The notes under the pieces are model-generated. The model did no database searches. It was not told where the DNA came from and saw only the letters and a list, made by a program, of their open reading frames with translations. From Achromobacter sp. MFA1 R4 (lineage in GTDB: Bacteria; Pseudomonadota; Gammaproteobacteria; Burkholderiales; Burkholderiaceae_B), in contig NZ_LT707065.1 in assembly GCF_900156745.1 (NCBI RefSeq), positions 434,001-498,000 on the forward strand: DNA of 64,000 nt, in the 5' to 3' direction. Each line of letters opens with the position of its first letter. Position 1 is the first letter of the stretch. The position numbers and the translations under genes were made by a program. Below are positions 24,241-31,425 of this stretch, one piece after another.

Positions 24241-26780
24241 CAATGCCCTCCATTTCCAGTATTGACGCCCGCTCGTTCGAGATGGGCGCGAGCCTGCGCC
24301 AGGCTAGCACTCGCTTGATCGAGCGTTTGCCCGGGGTTTGAAGCAGAGGATTTGATCGGGGCTTTGGAACGGGCTTGAAGGAGCCCGTCGAGCTCCTCAA
24401 ACAGGCTGCCCTGGCGCGGATTAGCGACCGCCCAGTTCACCGTGTGCATGGCACGCGTGATCGCAACGTAGACCAGCCTACGCGCTTCGTCTCGCTGCGA
24501 TTGATCGTAGTCACCCAATCCCGCCAGCTTGTACAACTGGGTGCGAATGGGATGCGGAGCAGGAGCGGAAACGTCGCCCAGTATCGCGGCATGCTCGGCC
24601 TCCAGGCCCTTGGCGCCATGAATGGTGAGGTACTGGCAACGTGGGGTGCGGGGCTTGACTTCATCGAGGACTGTGTTCGTTCTCGCCATCACCATACCGT
24701 CCGCACCCAGTCCAGCGAGAGCGCGATAATCCGCGGCGTCGTCGACCTTTGTCATGCTCACGGGCATGCCAAAGTCTTTGGCCGGGCCTTTGGCGACCGC
24801 CGGCGGCTTGCGAAGTTTGTAAGCAACGCGCTCAAGCATCATCTCGGCAGTCTGAACGATTTCAGAGGATGAACGATAGTTCGCCAACAAGACAAGCTGG
24901 CTCGGCTCGAACCCTGGCGAGAAGTACTTTGCGAAGTCGATGAAGAAGTTGGGCGACGCTCCACGCCAGCCATAAATCGATTGGTAGTCATCGCCCACGA
25001 CCATAAACGAGCTGGGCAGCTTCGGATTCGAACTCCGGTCGGCCGCCAGCTGTCGATCGCGGAGAGCGCGGATCCACTTCACGAAATTCAAGGAGATGTC
25101 CTGAAACTCGTCGATCAAAAGATGACGGGAGTTACGCAAGGCGTCCGCTGGCAGCCGCGCCATGCCTGCGGCGCCCCCAAGCTGCGCAAACACCTCGCCC
25201 GTCGTCGTCATGCCGTTCGCATGAACTTCCTCCGTAAACGCGGGCCAGAAACGGGCCAGCCCGTCCACGAACAGCCTGTCCACGCCTTTGAGCGCGGGCG
25301 CGATTTTGACGCAGGTCTTTGCGACATCGAGCCCGAGGCATTGAATGAACTGAGCCTCTGCCCAGAATGCCTCCAACACCCAGCGAGGTTGGAACTCCCC
25401 TTCAAGCTGCACCTGAAACTGTGGGAAGCCGTGGAACGCTCCTAAGGAGTATCGGACTTGCTCGGCAAGGTGCGCCAGCTGAGCGGGCTCTGAGATCCAG
25501 ATTATGGGCATCGTCGCCGGGATATCTTGCAGATATCCAACCTTAAAAGCGGAAGTCACGGCCATGGCCATCGTGTCGCCCCCGGTTGAGAATCGTCGGG
25601 GCGGCTTAAGCTCGGCCACTTCTCGTGGTATCCCGAGAATTACGCGCGGGGCCGGCTGGCCTGGGGCCGCCAGGCTGGGCACAGTCGCGTTGGAATACCA
25701 CGGGCCGGCGGCCGGATTTGCTCGGGCATATGCTGGGTTGCTACCCAAGTAAAACGGTTCGACCTTGAACGCAATTCCGCTTGCATCGAGCTCGGACCGG
25801 TATTTCTCGCACCATAGTTCGTAAATTTCTTGCGTCCGGGCCTCATCGCGCGCTTGGTTGAGCTTGACACGCGGCACCCGCTTTTCAGCGTCCCCGGCTC
25901 TGGGCTGTGCGAACAGAAAGGCCCTTTCAAGCCCGATGACCGCCTGTTTGAAGGCCGGGTCGGCACCCAGCAACTTGCCGCCCACCTCACGCAAAATCTC
26001 GGGCAAAACCGGCAGCTCATCGAGCTTGGCGATGGGCGCGAACGGCGTATCTGGCGAGTCCTCTTCATCATCATCAGTTGGCGCCCCCGGTTCGCCGGCG
26101 CCGTCCAGCATGTGCGGGTCTTTGACAGGGGATTTTTTCGGTATCCGGTCCGCGGTGTTGACGTTCAGCCCTGCCGCCCGCGCTTGGCGGAACGCGAGCG
26201 AGTGAAAGGTGCGTACCCTCGCTTCGATCAGCCGCTTGCTGATGGTTGGCTCAAAAAGCTGGGCATTAGAAAGCAGCTTTTTGATGAAATCGTCTCGCGA
26301 CTTGTTCGTGAACGTGACGACCGTGATCTCGTCCCAGGCCGCCCCCAGGTAATAGCGAAGCACGATGACGCGTAGCGCAAGCGTCGTCGACTTCCCAGAG
26401 CCAGCCCCGGCCGCCACGCGCACGCATGTCGATGGCGCAAGGATCATCTTCCATTGCTCATCCGAGGGGAGGGCTCGGCCTGCTCGTTCGAGTCGGTGAC
26501 TGAGTTCAGCCCGTATTTCGCGCTGCCTTTCGGCTGCCAACAAGCTCGGGGGTGGCGGAGGAGGAGGAGGAGGAGGCACCACAGGAGCGACGATCGGCGT
26601 AGGCGACTGTGCGCCCCGCTCCCCTCCCAAACTCCCCGCCAAAGGTTGCGCTCGCGGCGCAGTTCGCTTTTCGACCCGCTGAGGCTCTTTCCGGGTGCGA
26701 TCCTTCCAGAAGTACGCGCCCCCGGCGCAAATAGCCACAAGGGCAAGCGCAGCTGCGCTGAGTTCCAACCAAATCAACAT
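24240..26780 (-). CDS. UvrD/Rep-type helicase with an N-terminal membrane anchor
   Basis: The 846-residue product begins with a membrane helix (residues 5-24) and a basic, Pro-rich linker ending in ten consecutive prolines (69-78). A complete superfamily 1A helicase follows: Q motif PSDEQWKMI (105-113), Walker A AGAGSGKST (124-132), Walker B LLIDEFQDI, VGDDYQSIYGWRGA (motif III), TIHGAKGLEAEHAAILGD (motif V) and LVYVAITRAM (motif VI). Inserts between motifs Ia and II are large. The start ATG follows AGGAGG. Membrane tethering of a UvrD helicase is unusual and suggests DNA unwinding at the inner membrane, perhaps at the transfer channel. The helicase assignment is firm; the site of action is inferred. 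Confidence 0.85.
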   Translation of the reverse strand: MLIWLELSAAALALVAICAGGAYFWKDRTRKEPQRVEKRTAPRAQPLAGSLGGERGAQSPTPIVAPVVPPPPPPPPPPSLLAAERQREIRAELSHRLERAGRALPSDEQWKMILAPSTCVRVAAGAGSGKSTTLALRVIVLRYYLGAAWDEITVVTFTNKSRDDFIKKLLSNAQLFEPTISKRLIEARVRTFHSLAFRQARAAGLNVNTADRIPKKSPVKDPHMLDGAGEPGAPTDDDEEDSPDTPFAPIAKLDELPVLPEILREVGGKLLGADPAFKQAVIGLERAFLFAQPRAGDAEKRVPRVKLNQARDEARTQEIYELWCEKYRSELDASGIAFKVEPFYLGSNPAYARANPAAGPWYSNATVPSLAAPGQPAPRVILGIPREVAELKPPRRFSTGGDTMAMAVTSAFKVGYLQDIPATMPIIWISEPAQLAHLAEQVRYSLGAFHGFPQFQVQLEGEFQPRWVLEAFWAEAQFIQCLGLDVAKTCVKIAPALKGVDRLFVDGLARFWPAFTEEVHANGMTTTGEVFAQLGGAAGMARLPADALRNSRHLLIDEFQDISLNFVKWIRALRDRQLAADRSSNPKLPSSFMVVGDDYQSIYGWRGASPNFFIDFAKYFSPGFEPSQLVLLANYRSSSEIVQTAEMMLERVAYKLRKPPAVAKGPAKDFGMPVSMTKVDDAADYRALAGLGADGMVMARTNTVLDEVKPRTPRCQYLTIHGAKGLEAEHAAILGDVSAPAPHPIRTQLYKLAGLGDYDQSQRDEARRLVYVAITRAMHTVNWAVANPRQGSLFEELDGLLQARSKAPIKSSASNPGQTLDQASASLAQARAHLERAGVNTGNGGH

Positions 26781-26787
26781 TGCCTCC

Positions 26788-27235
26788 TGTAAACCCGGCG
26801 GGTTATTGCTGGGTTGTTTTGATGTCCAAATGGGCCGCCTCGCCCACGTCCGATCCTTCAGGCGCTACGCGCGCCCCCTCGTAAAAAACCCGATGGGTTT
26901 TGTTTGGGTTTCACCCGGGTATCCGTCTGGATACCTACTCCAAACCCGCAGGAACACCGGCTTCCCGCATTCCAATCACTACCTCCTCCAGCCTTGCGTA
27001 AAAAACCCAGTGGGTTTCGAAAACTATCCCAGCGGCTTTCACGAATGCGCCAGAGGCCGATCAAGCGCCCTCATCCATGCCTCTTCCCGCTTCAAATACC
27101 CGATCAAAAACCCAGCAAAAACCCAGCCGGTTTGTCCTGGGATAGCGGCAGGTTCAATCCGGGTTTTTGCTGAAATCCGAGCTCGAACCCGAGGCAAAGC
27201 TCCCAATCCCATTACCAATCCCAATCCCATATCTT
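26788..27235. repeat. Iteron-like repeat region upstream of the helicase
   Basis: No gene is seen. The region is full of AACCC/GGGTT elements: AAACCCGGCGGGTTATTGCT (26791-26810, continuing to 26816), two near-identical 22-base units starting GTAAAAAACCC at 26881 and 26998, each an inverted repeat around a 3-base centre (GAT/AGT), AAAAACCCAGC units at about 27106-27130, CTATCCCAG and its inverse CTGGGATAG, and a short hairpin GGTATCC-GTCT-GGATACC at about 26918-26935. CCCAATCCCATT units repeat at about 27201-27230. The 26-base unit at 26791 recurs (22/26) in the DUF1376 gene at 55782-55807. A replication or transfer origin is the best reading. Confidence 0.55.
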
Positions 27236-28320
27236 GACTGGCTACGCCAGTGTCAACGCCGCTTCGCGCCGTCGACGTGCCCGTGATGCTGGTGGACCGC
27301 CACACCCCGAGCCCCCCCGCTCAAACGCCCGCCAAAGCGGATATCGCAAGCCTGGCGGGGCGTTCCGCGCACGCCCAAGGGGGTTGCATACCCCCTTCCC
27401 CGACGACGCCTTAAATCGATTTCGATGCACAAACAATTGTCGCCAACCCGCGCAAGTGCAAAACAGGGAGCACCGGGCAAAAAAAGCAGGTCCAGGGCCG
27501 AGAGAAATCTTTTCCCCTTGCCGGGCAAGGGAAACCTGACTACAGGACGCCAAGAAGCACATTTGCACAAAGAAGGAGGTTGGGCCGGGGTAGGTATAAC
27601 CTATTATCCCTATGAGGCCAAGACGAGCAGGCAAGAACCAGCTTTTGGAATGTGCAATCCAAAATGGGAACTTCTAGGGAAGACGGGAGAGGAGCAAGGG
27701 GCGGAAGGTATCGCCACTGCCGAGGCACGATCCAATCCAGCAACAGCGTATCCCACGTGCAGCGGGACGCATGCCCTGGGATGCCACTGTGACGCCTAGC
27801 CGCCTGAAAGCCGTTAACAGACGACAGTGATCAATGGTGGATAGCCAGATGACTGCTGGCACAGCATAACGTATAGGGCCGCCAAGCTGAAGGGGAAGCC
27901 AAGGCCCTTGGCTAGGCCAGCAGAGCCGTGACAGTAGGCTGTGGCCAAGCAGCGGTGTCCGCCTGCACCTGCCTACCCCCATCAAAGCGCTGCGCCGCTG
28001 AGTGGTGCCTTTGTGTGGGGGTATGGGTAGCTCTAGCGATCAGCATATGGGTAGAGAATGCCTGCCCTGTTTGTATGGACGTCGCGTAGTTGGGAGTCAG
28101 CGTAGCCAGGCATCCGTACGTGCGCATGCTCTCCGCGGCAGAGACCACTGAAGAATCGCCCATAAGAGCAAAGGCCCTTTGACCGCCTCGCAGAGGCGGG
28201 CATTTGCCAGGGAATTTGCTAGGGGATTTGAAGTGGTGAAAGCTGGAGAGAACTCAGGCGCCGTTGACCAGCACGACGAGGGCAGGCCCGACCGGCTACT
28301 GATGCACCGTTGGCATCGCC
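27236..28320. other. Non-coding region of about 1.1 kb
   Basis: Frames of up to 130 codons exist here but none has a ribosome binding site and natural composition. Visible structures: a GC-rich hairpin near 27510-27533 (TTTCCCC...GGGAAA), the palindrome TAGGT-ATA-ACCTA near 27592, a long imperfect inverted repeat pairing about 27968-27985 (CCTACCCCCATCAAAG) with 28005-28027 (CTTTGTGTGGGGGTATGG), direct repeats TATGGGTAG at about 28023 and 28048, and the hairpin CCGCCTC-GCA-GAGGCGG near 28181-28197. It may hold oriT, an RNA or a leader; none is proven. Confidence 0.35.
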
Positions 28321-28836
28321 TCAGACCTCGCCCTTTGACTGGGGATTTGCTGCGGGACGCTGGATCTTATCCAGCATGGACTCCATTTCGTCGAGCCAAT
28401 GCAATGTGGCTGGCAACAACCCGCCAACCCCAGAGGAGAAGCGTTGCAGCAATGTTCCTATCCTCGCGCGCTTGTCGAGCAATCGATCGACCTCCTGACA
28501 TACCTTGGACACCGCTTCTGAATTGGCCTCGAAGTCCTTGGACCGGCGCCGGCTTCGGGAAGCAGTCCCTTTCCGCAACGCGACCGACCACCAAACGCTC
28601 TCGTTGTTCTTGCGCAGCCATTTAACAACCTGGGGCGTCAACGTCCTTCTATCCTCGCCCTCCCCCCTGACACCCACGAGTCGCCATTCGACGCGAAGCT
28701 TCCCGGGCAACGCCGGCTGCAAGGCGTCCAGCAGTTGGTCCAGCCTGCGCAGGGCATCATCTATGCGGACGATCACTTGTCTCATGTCTTCGACCCGCTG
28801 CGCAGCGTTGTCGGCGGCTGTTCGGTACGTATTCAT
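28321..28836 (-). CDS. Hypothetical coiled-coil protein (171 aa)
   Basis: The start at 28836 has GAGGG before it. The N-terminus (NAAQRVEDMRQVIVRIDDALRRLDQLLDAL) and the C-terminal part (SKVCQEVDRLLDKRARIGTLLQRF) are coiled-coil-like, and the centre is basic (RKGTASRSRRRSKDF). The opposite-strand frame 28179-28625 has unnatural composition and is rejected. A perfect hairpin GGACCC-TC-GGGTCC (28842-28855) covers its ribosome binding site region. The function is unknown. Confidence 0.6.
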   Translation of the reverse strand: MNTYRTAADNAAQRVEDMRQVIVRIDDALRRLDQLLDALQPALPGKLRVEWRLVGVRGEGEDRRTLTPQVVKWLRKNNESVWWSVALRKGTASRSRRRSKDFEANSEAVSKVCQEVDRLLDKRARIGTLLQRFSSGVGGLLPATLHWLDEMESMLDKIQRPAANPQSKGEV

Positions 28837-28855
28837 CTGACGGACCCTCGGGTCC

Positions 28856-29290
28856 CTACTAGGTTAAGCAAACTGTGACCCCCTCGTTCCCGTACTAGGA
28901 CCTTTCCCAAGCAATATTTAGCCATCCTCACCGGGGTGTTGGGAACCCCCGGACCCGAAATTCCGGCCGCGAATTTGCCGCAGGAAATTCCCATTGCAGT
29001 ATGACTAATGACCATTGGCCAATGTGATCGTCACATTATGACTCGGCCTCAGCAGAACCCGACGGTCAACACCGCCAAAGGGGTGTCACCCCCTCCTGCT
29101 TCACCGGCGGGACGGGGTCCCCCCCCGGGGTCAACGACGCCATGATTACGCCCGAAACTCCCGCTCTCGGGCCACTGCGCTTGGCGCCCCGAGAGCGGCG
29201 CTCTAGGGAACTCAGACGCTCCACCGCGAGATGTCTTCGACTTGGCTGGGATCGGATTCCAACCCAACCCATTTTGTCGAGGTATCACTC
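28856..29290. other. Non-coding region upstream of the methyltransferase
   Basis: No gene is supported. Inverted repeats are frequent: AATGTGA-TCG-TCACATT (29021-29037), GGGGTGTCACCCC near 29080-29092, and GACGGGGTCC...GGGGTC near 29112-29131. AT-rich text at 28900-28920 (AGCAATATTTAGCC) could hold a promoter. The mix of palindromes suggests regulatory sites for the N4/N6 methyltransferase. Confidence 0.35.
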
Positions 29291-30175
29291 ATGTTCAAAA
29301 CGTCCGTTTGCTCTTATCCGGACAGAGGAAGCTACGGCAATAGCCGTTATCGCGGAAACTGCTCAGGACACGTCATCAAGGATTTCGTTGAAACTTACCT
29401 TCCAAGGCTGGACGGACTGTTTGCCGATCCGAGCATCGGCAGCGGCACGAGCGCGCACGTGGCTGCCGAGTTGCGCGTGCGCTTCAAGGGCACCGACCTG
29501 CATCAAGGCTTTGATCTGCTCCGGGACGACTTCCGCGCCTTTCTGGGCGAAGATGCGGCAGCAGTGTGGTGGCATCCTCCGTACTGGGACATGATCCACT
29601 ACAGCGGCTCGCAGTGGGGGAATGTGCCACACCCGAGCGATATGAGCCGAATGACTTTGCCGGATTTCACCGAAGCCCTGGCGGTATCGTTGATGAACAT
29701 CCACGACGCATGCGCTCCAAATGGACACTACGGCGTGCTGATGGGAAATCTACGGCGAGAGGGACGCTACTACAACCTATCCTCGCTCGTTGAACGCATC
29801 GCACCAGGCCGGCTAGTGGACGAGATCATTAAGCTCCAGCACCAATGCAGCAGCGACCGAATACACTACGCGAATTCCTTCGTGCGGATCGGCCACGAAA
29901 AACTGTTGGTGTTTAGGAAAGCCGGCGGCCGTGCGTTCAGTATGCTCGTCCGTATTCAACGACGGGTCGACAACATCGTTGCTGCGACGTGGCGATCCGC
30001 GGTCCGGCGCGCGCTCCACGGTCGCTCGCCCGTCCCACTGGATCAGATCTACGCGGCCATGGAGCCCTATGCGATGTCCCGCCAGAATGTCCACTGGAAG
30101 GCGAAGGTGCGCCAAGTTCTCCAGGACGAACGGTTTTTCGTCCGCGTCTCCCTCGGCGTATATCAGCTCGCCTAA
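29291..30175 (+). CDS. N4/N6-type DNA methyltransferase with C-terminal winged helix
   Basis: The 294-residue product has motif I (AdoMet binding) at 45-53, FADPSIGSGTS, and motif IV at 95-98 in VWWHPPYWDMIHYSG (His-Pro-Pro-Tyr in place of the usual D/N/S-PP-Y/F). The order and spacing fit the beta-class amino-methyltransferases. Residues 235-294 (GRSPVPLDQIYAAMEPYAMSRQNVHWKAKVRQVL) look like a winged-helix DNA-binding domain. The start at 29291 follows GAGGT; 20 upstream codons are rejected. No endonuclease is adjacent, so it is a solitary enzyme, probably anti-restriction or regulatory. Confidence 0.75.
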   Translation: MFKTSVCSYPDRGSYGNSRYRGNCSGHVIKDFVETYLPRLDGLFADPSIGSGTSAHVAAELRVRFKGTDLHQGFDLLRDDFRAFLGEDAAAVWWHPPYWDMIHYSGSQWGNVPHPSDMSRMTLPDFTEALAVSLMNIHDACAPNGHYGVLMGNLRREGRYYNLSSLVERIAPGRLVDEIIKLQHQCSSDRIHYANSFVRIGHEKLLVFRKAGGRAFSMLVRIQRRVDNIVAATWRSAVRRALHGRSPVPLDQIYAAMEPYAMSRQNVHWKAKVRQVLQDERFFVRVSLGVYQLA

Positions 30176-30180
30176 ATGGC

Positions 30181-30217
30181 AAATGCCTACTGACACTTGT
30201 CAGTAGGCATTTTTTTG
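30181..30217 (+). terminator. Rho-independent terminator of the methyltransferase gene
   Basis: The stem AATGCCTACTGACA / TGTCAGTAGGCATT (14 bp, 2-3 base loop) is followed by TTTTTT. It begins 6 bases after the stop codon. Confidence 0.92.
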
Positions 30218-30251
30218 TCCGTACCGGACCACAAAGGAACTACGAGCAAAC

Positions 30252-30548
30252 TTACCTGAAAATATCGGCAGCGATAAGGTCGTCAACGAGCTTGTCGCCC
30301 GTCATGTGACGCAAGTCAGGAGGAAGAAGCCCCTCCGCTCGATCAGACTCAGGCGCACGAGCTGCGGCATCCCCTGCTCCAATGATGAGGTAGCCTACTT
30401 CGCCAGTTCCCAGGTCACTGTTCGGAAGGGGGACGACTGATACAGTCGCGTGCCGGCTTTCAAGGTCAGCCACCAATCGGTGCACCTCGCGCGCGACACC
30501 CTCCGACGTCGCACCGTTCCGCACGACGTATTTCAGCACGGTAGCCAC
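30252..30548 (-). CDS. Hypothetical protein (98 aa)
   Basis: The start is GTG 30548 after TTAGGAGG. The product looks like a small alpha/beta fold (TVLKYVVRNGATSEGVAREVHRLVADLE; TVSVVPLPNSDLGTGEVGYLIIGAGDAAARA) with a helical tail (LVDDLIAADIFR). The VGYLIIGAG stretch resembles a nucleotide- or ligand-binding loop but is not diagnostic. It is a single gene between the methyltransferase terminator and the rightward coiled-coil gene. Confidence 0.6.
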   Translation of the reverse strand: MATVLKYVVRNGATSEGVAREVHRLVADLESRHATVSVVPLPNSDLGTGEVGYLIIGAGDAAARAPESDRAEGLLPPDLRHMTGDKLVDDLIAADIFR

Positions 30549-30699
30549 ATGGGCCTCCTAACAGAATTTTCACCGATTGTAGACCTTGCTGGCCGCTGGG
30601 CACACCAACAACTGTAACCCCGCTGCCACCTTCAGATGCCGATCACATAGGACCACTAGGATATCGCCGATGTAACATTCGACAATACAGGAGAGCCCA

Positions 30700-31308
30700 A
30701 TGAGCGCGACAAAGGACGTGAGCATAGAGCGAGAGATCGACCCCCAGCGGGAGTTTGCCTTGGACGGATCCTTCGCTTCGTCCGAAGCCGAGGGATTCCA
30801 TCACGGTTCAGTGACTGAAGTGGGCGCGGAGTCTGCGTTTGGCGGCAAGGCGCGTGCATCAACGCGGGCGTCAAAAGAACCGGAGGATGACGAGAGCGCA
30901 CTCGCTCGGGCCCGCGCCCGAGAAGACCTCGTCGACGAAGCCAGGTCGTCCCTTGCTAAGAAGTACACCGCCGAGGCGAACAAACTGGTCGAGGAAGGCC
31001 AGAAGCACCGCGCAGACGCATCTCGTCTTGTAGCAGAAGTTCCACGCATCGCCGCGGAGACCCAAAGGCTGCACGCTGATGCACAGCGGTTACATGCAGA
31101 GACCGCGAACACGAAGGTCGATACCTTGCAAAAGAAGTTTGGCATGGTAGTAGGACTCGTGCTTGTCGCAGTTTTTCTTGTCATTCTCGTCACCACCGCG
31201 CTTGGCCGCGACAAAGATATCGCAGCCAAGACTGGTCAGTTTCGAAGCGACGCGCAAGACAGCCGAAAGGCATTTCAAGAGGATCTTGCTAAACGCATGA
31301 GGCAATAA
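30700..31308 (+). CDS. Membrane-anchored coiled-coil protein (202 aa)
   Basis: ATG 30700 follows AGGAGAG. Residues 1-60 are acidic and disordered; residues about 65-140 form a long helical heptad region with an 11/14-residue repeat (EANKLVEEGQKHRADASRLVAEVPRIAAETQRLHADAQRLHAETAN). One membrane helix lies at about 149-168 (MVVGLVLVAVFLVILVTTAL), then a short helical tail. It stands alone between two strong terminators. Such a rod-plus-anchor layout suggests a membrane-surface scaffold or an entry-exclusion-like factor; no family is recognised. Confidence 0.7.
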   Translation: MSATKDVSIEREIDPQREFALDGSFASSEAEGFHHGSVTEVGAESAFGGKARASTRASKEPEDDESALARARAREDLVDEARSSLAKKYTAEANKLVEEGQKHRADASRLVAEVPRIAAETQRLHADAQRLHAETANTKVDTLQKKFGMVVGLVLVAVFLVILVTTALGRDKDIAAKTGQFRSDAQDSRKAFQEDLAKRMRQ

Positions 31309-31317
31309 GCAGCACAT

Positions 31318-31349
31318 ACCGACATCCCCTGGATGTCGGTTTTTTTTTT
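31318..31349 (+). terminator. Rho-independent terminator
   Basis: The stem ACCGACATCC / GGATGTCGGT with a CCT loop is followed by nine T residues, directly after the coiled-coil membrane gene. Confidence 0.92.
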
Positions 31350-31381
31350 ACCCACGCTCTCGAAGTGAACGCAACGGAGGC

Positions 31382-31410
31382 AAAAAAAAGCCCCGCAGTT
31401 TGCGGGGCAT
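31382..31410 (-). terminator. Rho-independent terminator of the transfer operon
   Basis: On the minus strand GCCCCGCA-AAC-TGCGGGGC is followed by TTTTTTTT. It ends the leftward tra operon just after traG. Confidence 0.92.
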
Positions 31411-31425
31411 GCTTGCCGCGGTGGG

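Noticed and set aside
27234-27799. Several frames of 100-130 codons in the non-coding region
   Set aside because: They have no ribosome binding sites, no domain resemblance, and composition driven by the local repeats.
28179-28625. 148-residue rightward frame
   Set aside because: It overlaps the better-supported leftward coiled-coil gene and has an unnatural Arg/Pro/Ser composition.
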